Origin: Alcaligenes faecalis
GTDB taxonomy: Bacteria; Pseudomonadota; Gammaproteobacteria; Burkholderiales; Burkholderiaceae_B
Assembly: GCF_041521385.1 (NCBI RefSeq)
Contig: NZ_CP168006.1
Coordinates: 1,950,858 to 2,014,857, forward strand
Length of the DNA stretch: 64,000 nt
Reading direction: 5' to 3'
In this document: piece after piece, positions 30,398-39,822 of the stretch
How the letters are laid out: the number at the start of each line of letters is the position of its first letter
Numbering within the stretch: position 1 is the stretch's first letter
Translations under genes and position numbers: made by a program
The notes under the pieces: generated by a model
Seen by the model: the letters and a program-made list of their open reading frames with translations, nothing else
Told to the model about the DNA's origin: nothing
Databases searched by the model: none

Positions 30398-30889
30398 ATG
30401 TTTGATATCAGTTTTACTGAGCTACTCCTGATCGGCGTAGTTGCTTTGATCGTGATCGGTCCGGAGCGCCTTCCCAAAGTGGCTCGCACAGCCGGGCATC
30501 TGCTTGGCCGCGCGCAGCGTTACGTCACCGAGGTCAAGTCCGATATCCAACGTGAAATCAATCTGGACGAGGTCAATAAGCTCAAAGACCAGATGGAGGA
30601 CGCTGCGCGCTCAGTGCGTAGTTCAGTCGAGGACACAGGCAAAAGCCTGAGCCAGCCTCTGACCGAAGCTCGCGACACCCTGCAACATGCGTCGGAGTCC
30701 GCGCGTAAGGCCTTCTCAGATACCTCTGACAGTGCCACTGCAACGCCCGACGCCGCTTTAACAGAACCGGTTGCCAGCCAGCCGAGCACGGATGCAGCCG
30801 CCCCGCCAGCGCCTAGCGCGCCTGCCAGTGACGACGCTCCCCGTCCTACGGATGCTCCCGCCCAACCCGCTAAAGGACCTACGGCATGA
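30398..30889 (+). CDS. tatB: Twin-arginine translocase subunit TatB
   Basis: 163 residues. The N-terminal helix begins FDISFTELLLIGVVALIVIG and is followed by PERLPKVART, the TatB hallmark, then a long amphipathic part and a C-terminal tail rich in Ala, Pro and Asp. It recognises substrates with TatC; its last codons overlap tatC (ATGA). Confidence 0.95.
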   Translation: MFDISFTELLLIGVVALIVIGPERLPKVARTAGHLLGRAQRYVTEVKSDIQREINLDEVNKLKDQMEDAARSVRSSVEDTGKSLSQPLTEARDTLQHASESARKAFSDTSDSATATPDAALTEPVASQPSTDAAAPPAPSAPASDDAPRPTDAPAQPAKGPTA

Positions 30890-31653
30890 GCACCGACGCG
30901 CCTCAAGAAGACACCTTTATCTCTCACTTGGTAGAACTGCGCACACGCCTGTTACGCGCCGTTATTGCTGTGGTGGGAATTTTCATCGTGTTGTTCACCT
31001 ACCCAGGTGCCTCGGCCATTTATGATGTGTTGGCACAGCCCATGATGAGCTCTCTACCCGAGGGCACACGCATGATCGCCACGGGAGTGATTACCCCTTT
31101 CATGGTGCCGGTCAAAGTCACCCTGATGGCCGCCTTCGTGCTGGCCTTGCCGATTGTGCTTTATCAGGCATGGGCCTTTATTGCGCCTGGCTTGTATAAC
31201 CACGAAAAGAAGCTGGCGTTGCCCCTGATCATGACCAGCACCTTGCTGTTCATCGCTGGCATGGCATTTTGTTATTTCGTGGTGTTCCGCACCGTTTTCC
31301 ATTTCATCGCCACGTTCGCCCCACAATCGATTACGCCAGCTCCGGACATCGAAGCCTACCTGGGTTTTGTCATGACCATGTTCCTGGCATTTGGCATTAC
31401 GTTTGAAGTGCCGATCGCAGTGATCTTGCTGGTTAAAACAGGCGTTGTAACGGTGGCCAAACTGCGTGAAATCCGTGGCTATGTCATTGTGGGTGCTTTT
31501 GTCATCGCCGCTATTGTGACTCCACCAGATGTGGTCAGCCAGCTTCTATTAGCAACGCCGCTATGCTTGCTCTATGAGTTAGGAATTCTAGCCGCCAGCC
31601 TGATCAAAAAACGAGAAGCAGAAAGTAGTGAAGGCCGTGAGCTGGACACGTAA
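30886..31653 (+). CDS. tatC: Twin-arginine translocase subunit TatC
   Basis: 255 residues with six membrane helices. Conserved N-terminal SHLVELRTRLLRAV and cytoplasmic YQAWAFIAPGLYNHEKK are diagnostic for the signal-peptide receptor. Last gene of the long plus-strand run before a bidirectional terminator. A Tat substrate, the Rieske protein, is encoded about 3 kb away. Confidence 0.96.
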   Translation: MSTDAPQEDTFISHLVELRTRLLRAVIAVVGIFIVLFTYPGASAIYDVLAQPMMSSLPEGTRMIATGVITPFMVPVKVTLMAAFVLALPIVLYQAWAFIAPGLYNHEKKLALPLIMTSTLLFIAGMAFCYFVVFRTVFHFIATFAPQSITPAPDIEAYLGFVMTMFLAFGITFEVPIAVILLVKTGVVTVAKLREIRGYVIVGAFVIAAIVTPPDVVSQLLLATPLCLLYELGILAASLIKKREAESSEGRELDT

Positions 31654-31707
31654 AACGATCAAAGCAGCATCAGTCTGTAGACGCTAGGTTTTGTCAGCGC
31701 AGCCCCC

Positions 31708-31758
31708 AAAATGGCTCTCTTGCCCTGCTCCGAAAGGAGCCGTCCAGAGAGCCATTTT
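31708..31758. terminator. Bidirectional terminator between tatC and the DegQ-like gene
   Basis: AAAATGGCTCTCT and AGAGAGCCATTTT form a 13-bp outer stem, with a nested CTCC-GAAA-GGAG hairpin. A and T runs at both ends suit termination from both sides of two converging genes. Confidence 0.85.
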
Positions 31759-31831
31759 CTTCACTACCCTTACGCCACTACGATCTGCACAACAGCGTAG
31801 CTAAATGAACGTCAGCGGGAAGCGGCAGGCC

Positions 31832-32992
31832 TTACTTGCGCACCTGAGGTCTCATGCCTACCTTGACGGGAATATCCCGCTCCTTGCCATCACGCAGCAC
31901 GCTTAGTGTCACGGTCTGCCCCGGTTGCACTGGGCCAATCTGGTTGAGCAAGCCAATCGAATCAGTGACTGGCTGACCGTTCAAGCGCAACACGATATCC
32001 CCAACCTGCAAATGTGCTTCGGCAGCCGGACCATGACGCTGCACGCTGGCAATAATCACACCCGCATCACTTTTCAACTGAAAGTTCTTGAGCAAATCCG
32101 GCGTAATGTCCTGCGGCTCCAGCCCGAGCCAACCCCGTGTCACCTCTCCATTACGAATGATCTCGTCCATGATGGCCAAGGCGGTCGAAGCAGGAATGGC
32201 AAAGCCGATACCCAGCGACCCACCCGTTTCAGAATAAATAGCGGTATTGATACCTACCAATCGGCCTGCTGCATCCACCAGGGCACCACCAGAATTGCCC
32301 GGATTGATCGCCGCATCGGTCTGGATAAAATTCTCGTAAATATTGATACCTAAACGATTGCGCCCCAGTCCGGACACAATGCCCATCGTCGTGGTTTGGC
32401 CCACCCCGAAAGGATTGCCGATGGCCAGCACCACATCACCGACCTGTAGTTGGTCTTGAGCTGGGGGCCGGATGGCCGCCAACTTGGGCAGGTCAATCTT
32501 GAGCACAGCCAGGTCGCTTTCCGGATCCGAACCAATCAGACGGGCCTTGGCCTGACGCCCATCCGACAACGCCACCTCAATGGCATCGGCTGCCTCGATC
32601 ACGTGGTAGTTGGTCAAAATATAACCTTGTTCGTGTACGATCACGCCCGAACCCAGATTGATGGTGGAACGACGCCCCATCAGATCAGGCAGCTCACGGA
32701 ACAGACGCTGCAAGTCGGGGTCTTCCAGCAAGGGAGAATTGCCTTCCAAATGCTTGCTGGTGTACACATTAACGACAGCCGGTGCGGCATGGGTGACCGC
32801 CGAGGCATAAGACAACGGTTTCTCCTGCGCGACCGTCGCAAGCAAAGCCGGCGCCGGTAAGGCCACCACATCAGTCGTGCGGGCAGGTGCCTGGGGTACC
32901 CCAACCCACTGGGGCCGCAATGTCACCACAATAAAAAAACCCGCCAAGCAGATCGTCACTGCTTGAGCAAATACTAGCCACAATCGACGCAT
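31832..32992 (-). CDS. Periplasmic trypsin-like serine protease with one PDZ domain (DegS/AlgW/DegQ type)
   Basis: 386 residues. An N-terminal membrane anchor or uncleaved signal (about 8-25) is followed by an HtrA protease domain: His in ILTNYHVIE, Asp in ESDLAVLKID and Ser in INPGNSGGALVD. A single PDZ domain occupies about 285-375. One PDZ and the anchor resemble DegS or AlgW, which start envelope-stress signalling by cutting RseA, more than the two-PDZ DegP. Divergent from the Nif3-like gene with only 25 nt between them. Confidence 0.92.
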   Translation of the reverse strand: MRRLWLVFAQAVTICLAGFFIVVTLRPQWVGVPQAPARTTDVVALPAPALLATVAQEKPLSYASAVTHAAPAVVNVYTSKHLEGNSPLLEDPDLQRLFRELPDLMGRRSTINLGSGVIVHEQGYILTNYHVIEAADAIEVALSDGRQAKARLIGSDPESDLAVLKIDLPKLAAIRPPAQDQLQVGDVVLAIGNPFGVGQTTTMGIVSGLGRNRLGINIYENFIQTDAAINPGNSGGALVDAAGRLVGINTAIYSETGGSLGIGFAIPASTALAIMDEIIRNGEVTRGWLGLEPQDITPDLLKNFQLKSDAGVIIASVQRHGPAAEAHLQVGDIVLRLNGQPVTDSIGLLNQIGPVQPGQTVTLSVLRDGKERDIPVKVGMRPQVRK

Positions 32993-33017
32993 AGCACTCT
33001 TTCAGATAAGGATTTCC

Positions 33018-33794
33018 ATGACTCAGGTTTCAACAGCAGAACTAGTCAACTGGCTCAATAGCACCTTGGATATCACCCGTTTCAAGGACTACTGCCCCAA
33101 TGGGCTCCAGGTCGAAGGCAAGCCCTATATTGGCAAGCTTGTCACCGGCGTGACGGCCTCGCTGGCACTGATTGATGCTGCTATTGCCCGCCAGGCGGAC
33201 GCTATTTTGGTACACCACGGCTGGTTCTGGAAAAACGAGAACCCATGTATTGTTGGCACCCGCAAAACTCGTCTCGAACGCGTCCTGTCGCATCAGCTTA
33301 ACCTCTTGGGCTATCACCTGCCCCTGGATACGCATCCCGAGTTCGGCAACAACGCTCAATTGGCCCGGCAATTAGGCATTGAGGTGCTTCGCGACGCAAA
33401 CGGCTTGGCACAAACCTGTGGTCCGGACGGATTGGTCTGGCTGGGCGAACTGCCAGCCCCTGTCTCACTGGAAACATTCGGCCTGACAGTTTGCAATAAC
33501 TTACACCGCAAACCACTGATTGTTGGTGATTTACAACGAAAAGTTCGTCGAATTGCCTGGTGCACGGGAGGCGCGCAGGGCTTTATCGAGAGTGCCGTTG
33601 CCGCCCAAGCCGATCTTTATATCAGCGGCGAGGCCTCAGAACAGACCTTTCACAGCGCACAGGAAAACAATATTGCCTTCATGGCTGCCGGTCACCATGC
33701 CACCGAACGCTACGGAGCTCAGGCCTTGGGCGAAGAAATCGCTCGCCGGTTCGGTATTGACGTGGAGTTTATCGACATGGACAACCCGATCTAA
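33018..33794 (+). CDS. Nif3-like dinuclear metal-centre protein
   Basis: 258 residues of the Nif3/YbgI (GTP cyclohydrolase 1 type 2 homologue) family. Metal ligands are suggested by ILVHHGWFW (about residue 65) and AGHHATERYGAQAL near the C terminus; CPNGLQVEG near the N terminus is typical. The precise function of the family is not settled. Confidence 0.93.
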   Translation: MTQVSTAELVNWLNSTLDITRFKDYCPNGLQVEGKPYIGKLVTGVTASLALIDAAIARQADAILVHHGWFWKNENPCIVGTRKTRLERVLSHQLNLLGYHLPLDTHPEFGNNAQLARQLGIEVLRDANGLAQTCGPDGLVWLGELPAPVSLETFGLTVCNNLHRKPLIVGDLQRKVRRIAWCTGGAQGFIESAVAAQADLYISGEASEQTFHSAQENNIAFMAAGHHATERYGAQALGEEIARRFGIDVEFIDMDNPI

Positions 33795-33930
33795 TTGCAC
33801 CAAAAGCCAGCAGATATGACCTTGAACAAGCTTTAACGAACCGCATGGCTAGACAAGCCCAGGCCAGGAAAGGCTAAAATCAGGCATCCGGCGTGGGCAA
33901 ACTTGGCCCTGCCGGTGGGTTTACATAAAC

Positions 33931-33954
33931 AAAAGGTGCCGAAAGGCACCTTAA
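33931..33954 (-). terminator. Terminator of mscL
   Basis: On the minus strand AAGGTGCC-TTTC-GGCACCTTTTG forms a hairpin with a short T-rich tail 22 nt after the mscL stop. Confidence 0.75.
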
Positions 33955-33975
33955 AGCTTTGATTCGTTTGGGCTT

Positions 33976-34431
33976 TTATTTTTTCAGCGAATCCCTGATC
34001 TCACGCAGCAACAGCACGTCTTCAGGGGTTGGCGCGGGAACGACTTCCGCTGCTTCTTCCTTGGCCACCGTGGCACGCATACGGTTAATCATCTTGACCA
34101 TGCAAAACACCACGAAGGCCAGCAAGATGAAGTTGATCAAAATGGTCAGGAAGTTACCCCACGAAAGAACAACAGCCCCGGCCGACCTCAAAGCTTCCAG
34201 GGTTTCTGGGCCGGCAAAGCCCTCTGGTCTACGCAAGACTGTGAACTGATTGGTAAAATTCACCTCGCCGCCAAGGATGAAACTGATGACGGGCATGACA
34301 ACGTCTTTTACCAGCGAGTCAATAATCTTGCCGAAAGCAGCGCCAATAATGACACCGACCGCAAGGTCCATCATGTTGCCCTTAACGGCGAACTCCCGGA
34401 ATTCGTTCAGGAAACCTCGAGCCTTGTTCAT
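33976..34431 (-). CDS. mscL: Large-conductance mechanosensitive channel MscL
   Basis: 151 residues. N-terminal helix and first membrane segment ([20 protein letters not shown]), periplasmic loop, second segment ([20 protein letters not shown]) and C-terminal helix bundle ([14 protein letters not shown]). It opens under membrane tension to release solutes in osmotic down-shock. ATG 34,431 follows AAAGGTGAAC; an upstream ATG would add six residues. Divergent from petA. Confidence 0.95.
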   Translation of the reverse strand: MNKARGFLNEFREFAVKGNMMDLAVGVIIGAAFGKIIDSLVKDVVMPVISFILGGEVNFTNQFTVLRRPEGFAGPETLEALRSAGAVVLSWGNFLTILINFILLAFVVFCMVKMINRMRATVAKEEAAEVVPAPTPEDVLLLREIRDSLKK

Positions 34432-34472
34432 ATGTTCACCTTTGATCAAGTTATGCTGCGCTGGGTAACGCG

Positions 34473-34478
34473 TATAAT
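34473..34478 (+). promoter_or_regulatory. Candidate -10 box for petABC
   Basis: A perfect TATAAT lies 80 nt before the petA start. A poor -35 (TTATGC near 34,451) is the best available at proper distance. Confidence 0.4.
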
Positions 34479-34557
34479 GTGCGGTTGAATAATATACCCA
34501 GGCCCAAATCCGTAAATTGTGGTATTGCCCGAATCGGGCAGGAATAAGGATACTAGA

Positions 34558-35202
34558 ATGAGTCAGAACACGACACAGCCCGATGCCATAGGCGCGGTTG
34601 ATTTCAATCTTCCGCCCGATCCTTCGCGCCGCACCTGGGTCGCCACCGCCTGTGCATTAGGTGGTGTCGCTGGTGTGGCCACCGCTGTTCCCTTTGTCAG
34701 CTCCTTTGCTCCTTCGGAGAAGGCAAAAGCGGCCGGCGCTCCCGTAGAGGTTGATATTTCCAGTATCGCCCCCGGTCAGATGCGCACCGTTGAATGGCGC
34801 GGGAAACCCGTCTGGATTCTGCACCGCACCCAAGAGCAATTGGACGCCCTACCCAAACTGGATAGCCAATTGGCCGACCCTGACTCGGACCGTCCCGGCT
34901 ACACCCCTGCGTACGCCAAGAACGAATACCGTTCGCGTCGCCCTGAAATCTTTATCTGTATCGGTATTTGCACCCACTTAGGTTGCTCCCCGACCCCGCA
35001 TCTGGCCGCTGGCGCTGGCGCCGGTCTGCCCGGTGGTTGGGAAGGCGGCTTTCTGTGCCCCTGCCACGGCTCCACATTTGACCTGGCCGGCCGTGTCTAC
35101 AGCAACAAGCCTGCTCCAGACAATCTGGAAATCCCGCCCTACCAGTTCTCGGCTGACGGCACGATGGTTACCATCGGCGTAGACGAAAACAACAAGGCCT
35201 AA
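34558..35202 (+). CDS. petA: Ubiquinol-cytochrome c reductase Rieske iron-sulfur subunit PetA
   Basis: 214 residues. A twin-arginine region ([16 protein letters not shown]) precedes the membrane anchor, so export is by Tat. The 2Fe-2S ligands are in CTHLGC and CPCHGS. It passes electrons from ubiquinol to cytochrome c1 on the periplasmic side. ATG 34,558 follows AATAAGGA; an in-frame GTG at 34,519 is less likely. First gene of petABC. Confidence 0.95.
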   Translation: MSQNTTQPDAIGAVDFNLPPDPSRRTWVATACALGGVAGVATAVPFVSSFAPSEKAKAAGAPVEVDISSIAPGQMRTVEWRGKPVWILHRTQEQLDALPKLDSQLADPDSDRPGYTPAYAKNEYRSRRPEIFICIGICTHLGCSPTPHLAAGAGAGLPGGWEGGFLCPCHGSTFDLAGRVYSNKPAPDNLEIPPYQFSADGTMVTIGVDENNKA

Positions 35203-35252
35203 GGCGGCTGTAACCCAATACGTACTATTTAAAAAGATAAAGGAGCCGTTTC

Positions 35253-36641
35253 ATGGCTGGCGAGAAAACCGTCGAAACGACAGGACTCTTGGGATGGATT
35301 GACAGGCGCTTCCCCCTGACATCCATGTACAAAGAGCACATGTCAGAATATTACGCGCCGAAGAACTTCAACTTCTGGTACTTCTTTGGTTCTCTGGCAC
35401 TGCTGGTGCTGGTTATCCAGATCGTGACAGGTATTTTCCTGGTCATGAACTACAAGCCTGATGCCAAGCTGGCCTTTGAGTCGGTCGAGTACATCATGCG
35501 TGAAGTGCCCGGCGGCTGGATCATCCGCTACATGCACTCCACAGGCGCTTCCATGTTCTTCGTGGTGGTGTACCTGCACATGCTGCGCGGCTTGTTCTAC
35601 GGTTCCTACCGCAAGCCACGTGAACTGGTCTGGATCTTTGGTGTGGCCATTTTCCTCTGTCTGATGGCTGAAGCCTTCATGGGCTACCTGCTGCCATGGG
35701 GCCAGATGTCCTACTGGGGCGCCCAGGTGATTGTTAACCTGTTCTCGGCCATCCCTTTCATTGGTCCTGACCTGGCTATTTTCATCCGTGGTGACTACGT
35801 GGTGTCCGACGCCACCTTGAACCGCTTCTTTGCTCTGCACGTGATTGCTGTGCCTCTGGTCCTGCTGGGTCTGGTTGTGGCTCACCTGATCGCTCTGCAC
35901 GAAGTGGGCTCCAACAACCCCGACGGTATCGAAATCAAGCAAGGCCCCAAAGACGCCCAAGGCCGTCCTTTGGATGGCATCCCCTTCCACCCCTACTACT
36001 CGGTGCACGACATCCTGGGTGTGGCTGGCTTCCTGATTGTATTTGCCGCGATTGTGTTCTTTGCCCCTGAAATGGGCGGCTACTTCCTGGAGTTCAACAA
36101 CTTCAGCCCTGCCGATGCGCTAAAGACTCCTCCACACATTGCGCCTGTCTGGTACTTCACGCCTTTCTACTCCATGCTGCGCGCCACAACGGCTGACTTT
36201 ACCTGGGTTCTGGCCGGTGCTTCCGTGCTGGGCGCTCTGGTGCTGTTCGTCAAAGGCAAGCTGCCCGGTATCTGGCGCCTGGTCGTACCCGCTGTCCTGA
36301 TCGCTGTTGCTGTGCTGCTGCGTGTTATCGACGCCAAGTTCTGGGGCGTGGTGGCCATGGGTGGTACGGTCGTGATCCTGTTCTTCCTGCCTTGGCTGGA
36401 CAAATCGCCTGTGAAGTCGATTCGCTACCGTCCTACCTGGCACAAAGTGCTGTACGCGATTTTCATCATCAACTTCCTGATCTTGGGTTACCTGGGCACG
36501 CAGGCCCCGAACGACTTGTTCAACCTGCTGAGCCAGATCGGTACGGTGATCTACCTGGCCTTCTTCCTGTTGATGCCGGTATGGAGCCGCATGGGTACAT
36601 TCAAACCCGAACCTGATCGCGTGACTTTCCGCCCTCACTAG
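35253..36641 (+). CDS. petB: Cytochrome b of the bc1 complex PetB
   Basis: 462 residues, with about eight or more membrane helices. Haem-binding His pairs lie in YMHSTGASMFFVVVYLHM and LHVIAVPLVLLGLVVAHL. The quinol-oxidation motif is PVWY (residue about 305) rather than the textbook PEWY, a substitution I recall as common in beta- and gammaproteobacteria. A good GGAG lies before the start. Second gene of petABC. Confidence 0.96.
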   Translation: MAGEKTVETTGLLGWIDRRFPLTSMYKEHMSEYYAPKNFNFWYFFGSLALLVLVIQIVTGIFLVMNYKPDAKLAFESVEYIMREVPGGWIIRYMHSTGASMFFVVVYLHMLRGLFYGSYRKPRELVWIFGVAIFLCLMAEAFMGYLLPWGQMSYWGAQVIVNLFSAIPFIGPDLAIFIRGDYVVSDATLNRFFALHVIAVPLVLLGLVVAHLIALHEVGSNNPDGIEIKQGPKDAQGRPLDGIPFHPYYSVHDILGVAGFLIVFAAIVFFAPEMGGYFLEFNNFSPADALKTPPHIAPVWYFTPFYSMLRATTADFTWVLAGASVLGALVLFVKGKLPGIWRLVVPAVLIAVAVLLRVIDAKFWGVVAMGGTVVILFFLPWLDKSPVKSIRYRPTWHKVLYAIFIINFLILGYLGTQAPNDLFNLLSQIGTVIYLAFFLLMPVWSRMGTFKPEPDRVTFRPH

Positions 36642-36660
36642 GCCCCCAACACGAAACGGA

Positions 36661-37515
36661 ATGACCATGATTAAGAAACTGCTTGGCGCTCTGGCCTTGT
36701 CCCTGACCTGCACGGTGGCTGGTGCCGCCGGAGGTGGCTATGCCCTGGAGCGCGCGCCCGACCGCATGAATGACATGGCGGCGTTGCAAAATGGCGCAAA
36801 ACTGTTTGTGAACTACTGTCTGAACTGTCATAGCGCCAACTCCATGCGCTACAACAAGCTGACAGACATCGGCCTGACCGAAGAGGACATCAAGAAAAAC
36901 TTGCTGTTCTCCTCGGACAAGGTGGGTGATCTGATGAAGATCGCCATGACCCCGGAAATGGGCAAGAAGTGGTTTGGTGCCGCTCCTCCTGACCTGTCCG
37001 TGATTGCACGCGCCAAGTCCACCAACCTGGGCCCTAGCGGCGCAGACTACATCTACACCTACCTGCGCACGTTTTACCGTGACGTGTCCCGCCCAACTGG
37101 CTGGGATAACCTGGTTTTCCCAAGTGTGGGTATGCCTCACGCCATGTGGGAGCGCCAAGGTGGCGTGACCTTGCACCGTACAACCGTGGCTGAAACCGCC
37201 AAGGACGACGGTAGCAAGGAATGGGTCAAGACCACGGCTACCTACGATCCAGCTGGCTTCTCCGACGTCAAGAAAGAAGTATTGGCCGATTACACCGGCC
37301 ACGCTACTGACACCGTCAAGCTTGAGCCAGTTAACGCCAAGGCCGCTGCCAAATACGACAACGATGTCGCTGATCTGGCCAACTTCATGGACTGGATGGC
37401 TGAACCGGTGCAACTGGAGCGCAAGAAAATTGGTGTGGGCGTGATCCTGTTCCTGCTCTTGTTCTTTGCCGTTGCATGGCGCCTGAACAGCGTTTTCTGG
37501 AAAGACATCAAGTAA
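36661..37515 (+). CDS. petC: Cytochrome c1 PetC
   Basis: 284 residues: signal peptide to about residue 22, a single CxxCH haem motif in NYCLNCHSANSMRY (about 55), the distal Met region late in the protein and a C-terminal membrane anchor (VGVILFLLLFFAVAWRL). Third subunit gene of the bc1 complex. An in-frame ATG two codons later is an equally good start. Confidence 0.95.
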   Translation: MTMIKKLLGALALSLTCTVAGAAGGGYALERAPDRMNDMAALQNGAKLFVNYCLNCHSANSMRYNKLTDIGLTEEDIKKNLLFSSDKVGDLMKIAMTPEMGKKWFGAAPPDLSVIARAKSTNLGPSGADYIYTYLRTFYRDVSRPTGWDNLVFPSVGMPHAMWERQGGVTLHRTTVAETAKDDGSKEWVKTTATYDPAGFSDVKKEVLADYTGHATDTVKLEPVNAKAAAKYDNDVADLANFMDWMAEPVQLERKKIGVGVILFLLLFFAVAWRLNSVFWKDIK

Positions 37516-37529
37516 AACGCTATGCTAGA

Positions 37530-37563
37530 CGGGCAGGCCTAACTAGCCTGCCCGGCTTTTTAT
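37530..37563 (+). terminator. Terminator after petC
   Basis: CGGGCAGGC-CTAACTA-GCCTGCCCG followed by GCTTTTTATT. A second smaller hairpin (AAAACCC/GGGTTTT) follows at about 37,568-37,588. Confidence 0.85.
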
Positions 37564-37641
37564 TGTTAAAACCCCTTGCAGGGTTTTAAATTCTGAGCCG
37601 TGAGGCTCTTGTTTTTATTTCTACGACTGGAATCTCCTACC

Positions 37642-38250
37642 ATGATGGTGCTCTACTCTGGAACAACTTGCCCATTCTCACAACGCTGCCGTTTCGTGTT
37701 GTTTGAAAAAGGCATGGATTTCGAGATCCGCGACATCGACTTGTACAACAAGCCTGAAGATATCGCCGTCATGAACCCCTACGGACAGGTGCCCATCCTG
37801 GTAGAACGTGACCTGATCTTGTACGAATCGAACATCATCAATGAATACATTGATGAGCGTTTCCCGCATCCTCAGCTGATGCCTGCGGACCCTACCATGC
37901 GCGCCCGTACTCGCCTGTTCCTGTACAACTTCGAGAAGGAACTGTTTGTACACGTGGCTGCCCTGGAAGACCGCCGCAACACGGATGCCAAAGCACAAGA
38001 ACTGGCCCGTCAGCAAATCCGCAACCACTTGTCGCAGTTGGCTCCGATCCTGCTCAAGAACAAATACATGCTGGGTGAAGAGTTCTCCATGCTGGACGTG
38101 GCGATCGCTCCCCTGCTCTGGCGCCTGGACCACTACGGTATCGAACTGCCCAAGAGCGCCGCTCCTGTGCAAAAGTACGCCGAGCGCGTGTTCTCGCGCC
38201 CCGCTTACATTGAAGCACTGACTCCTTCCGAAAAAGTCATGCGCCGCTAA
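37642..38250 (+). CDS. sspA: Stringent starvation protein A SspA
   Basis: 202 residues with a glutathione-S-transferase-like fold: MVLYSGTTCPFSQRCRFVLF at the N terminus and an all-helical C-terminal domain (EFSMLDVAIAPLLWRLDHYG). SspA associates with RNA polymerase in stationary phase and starvation. ATG 37,642 gives the standard N terminus. Followed after five bases by sspB. Confidence 0.94.
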   Translation: MMVLYSGTTCPFSQRCRFVLFEKGMDFEIRDIDLYNKPEDIAVMNPYGQVPILVERDLILYESNIINEYIDERFPHPQLMPADPTMRARTRLFLYNFEKELFVHVAALEDRRNTDAKAQELARQQIRNHLSQLAPILLKNKYMLGEEFSMLDVAIAPLLWRLDHYGIELPKSAAPVQKYAERVFSRPAYIEALTPSEKVMRR

Positions 38251-38255
38251 TCCAT

Positions 38256-38681
38256 ATGCAAGAGACCTCGACCAAACCCTACCTGTTGCGCGCTCTACAC
38301 GAATGGTGTTCCGATCACGGATACACACCACACATTGTGGTCACGGTTGACGCCAACACCGTTGTTCCACGCGGCCATATTCAGGATGGTCAAATCACCC
38401 TGAATATTGGACATCTGGCCACCAATGGCCTGATTCTGGGTAACGACTACATTGAATTCCAGGCCCGCTTTGGCGGTGTCACGGAAGACATTTTTGTGCC
38501 CGTGGCAGCGGTGTCGGCTATCTACGCACGTGAAACAGGTGCTGGTATGGGTTTTGAAGTCGTGGAATCCGAACCGTACGCTGAAGGCGAAGCACAGGAT
38601 GCAGCTCCTGAAGCGGCACCAGAAGCACCCACTGCCAAAAAAGACGCGGACAAGGTCTCGCACCTGAAGATCGTCAAGTAA
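38256..38681 (+). CDS. sspB: ClpXP adaptor SspB
   Basis: 141 residues. The N-terminal ssrA-binding domain (about 1-110) is followed by a flexible acidic, Ala/Pro-rich linker and the C-terminal ClpX-binding tail VSHLKIVK. It delivers ssrA-tagged proteins to ClpXP. Operon with sspA. Confidence 0.94.
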   Translation: MQETSTKPYLLRALHEWCSDHGYTPHIVVTVDANTVVPRGHIQDGQITLNIGHLATNGLILGNDYIEFQARFGGVTEDIFVPVAAVSAIYARETGAGMGFEVVESEPYAEGEAQDAAPEAAPEAPTAKKDADKVSHLKIVK

Positions 38682-38700
38682 GGCGCGTTCGATGCAAACA

Positions 38701-38727
38701 AAAAAGGCTCCCTACGGAGCCTTTTTT
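38701..38727. terminator. Bidirectional terminator after sspB
   Basis: AAAAAGGCTCC-CTACG-GAGCCTTTTTT, perfect arms with an A run before and a T run after. Confidence 0.88.
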
Positions 38728-38840
38728 CTCTTGAGTAATCTGTAGCAGAACAGGTCGCCCAACAACGTGCATAGTCACTGAGCACAGCCAATAACACTTT
38801 CTTTAATTAAGGACGCTTACTTTAGCTTCTCTCTTAGTAA

Positions 38841-38942
38841 AGAAGAACATCAATTGCTACATTAAGTGCTAAGCAACTGGCCCAGAAGACTGGGCTTTCC
38901 ACGCCTACCATCAATACTGCGCTCAATGATGTTGAACGAAGG
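38841..38942 (+). pseudogene. Possible remnant of a helix-turn-helix gene
   Basis: One plus-strand frame between sspB and cysW reads KQLAQKTGLSTPTINTAL followed by NDVERR, the pattern of a winged-helix/HTH recognition element such as the C terminus of Fic-family proteins. It has no start codon, is bounded by a stop upstream, and runs into low-complexity sequence antisense to cysW. It is at most a fragment, in the place where cysA might be expected. Confidence 0.35.
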
Positions 38943-38979
38943 CACTGCACCACTATCTCACACACGCCAAGTTCTACCC

Positions 38980-39822
38980 CTACTGCACCGCCTCCTCCTG
39001 ATTACGGCGACGACCAGCCGCCACACGCCACTCCAGCAGGCTCTTGAGCATCACCGACACAATCGCGAATACCGCCAGCAGCGCAGCCGCTGTAAAGGCC
39101 GCAGCCGCCTTGTTATCGTTGTTCAACTGATCCACCAGCAGGGACAAGGTCAAGGTCTGATTCATGATGGTGCCAGACACCACGGACACCGCGCCGAACT
39201 CGCCAATCGCACGAGCATTGGTCAGCACCACGCCATAGAGCAAGGCCCATTTAATATCCGGCAAGGTGACGTGCCAGAAGATCTGCCAACCATTGGCCCC
39301 CAGACTTAACGCCGCTGCCTGCGCGTCCGAGCCTTGCGCCTGCATGATAGGAATCAGAATGCGAGCCACATAAGGCGTCGTCACAAAGATGGTCACCATC
39401 AGAATGCCGGGCCAGGCAAACATGAGCTGGATATCACGCGCGCTTAGCCACTGCCCCAGGGACGACTCCACGCCGTAGACCACCAGGTAGCACAGACCCG
39501 CTACCACAGGCGAGACGGCGTAAGGCAAATCCACCAAGGTACTGAGCAAACGACGGCCACGGAACTCATAATGCGTCAGACACCAAGCCAGCAAGATGCC
39601 AAAGACCATGTTCAGGGGCACCGTCAGCACCGCCACGAACAAAGTCAGCCCGATGGCGTGGAGCATATAGTCCTCTTGCAGATTGCTCCACAAGGCAGGC
39701 AAGCCATCACCCAAGGCTTTGGAGAAAATCAGTATCAGGGGCACCACCAGCAAACCCAGCACCAAGGCAATGCCCACGGTCAGAATCAAACGGTCAGCCG
39801 TGCTTTTAGGTGTTTTTCTCAT
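38980..39822 (-). CDS. cysW: Sulfate/thiosulfate ABC transporter permease CysW
   Basis: 280 residues with six membrane helices and the permease EAA-like loop (DAQAAALSLGANGWQIFWHV). It overlaps cysT by ATGA, which fixes the start at 39,822. It pairs with CysT as the membrane channel for sulfate uptake. No ATPase gene (cysA) follows. Confidence 0.93.
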   Translation of the reverse strand: MRKTPKSTADRLILTVGIALVLGLLVVPLILIFSKALGDGLPALWSNLQEDYMLHAIGLTLFVAVLTVPLNMVFGILLAWCLTHYEFRGRRLLSTLVDLPYAVSPVVAGLCYLVVYGVESSLGQWLSARDIQLMFAWPGILMVTIFVTTPYVARILIPIMQAQGSDAQAAALSLGANGWQIFWHVTLPDIKWALLYGVVLTNARAIGEFGAVSVVSGTIMNQTLTLSLLVDQLNNDNKAAAAFTAAALLAVFAIVSVMLKSLLEWRVAAGRRRNQEEAVQ

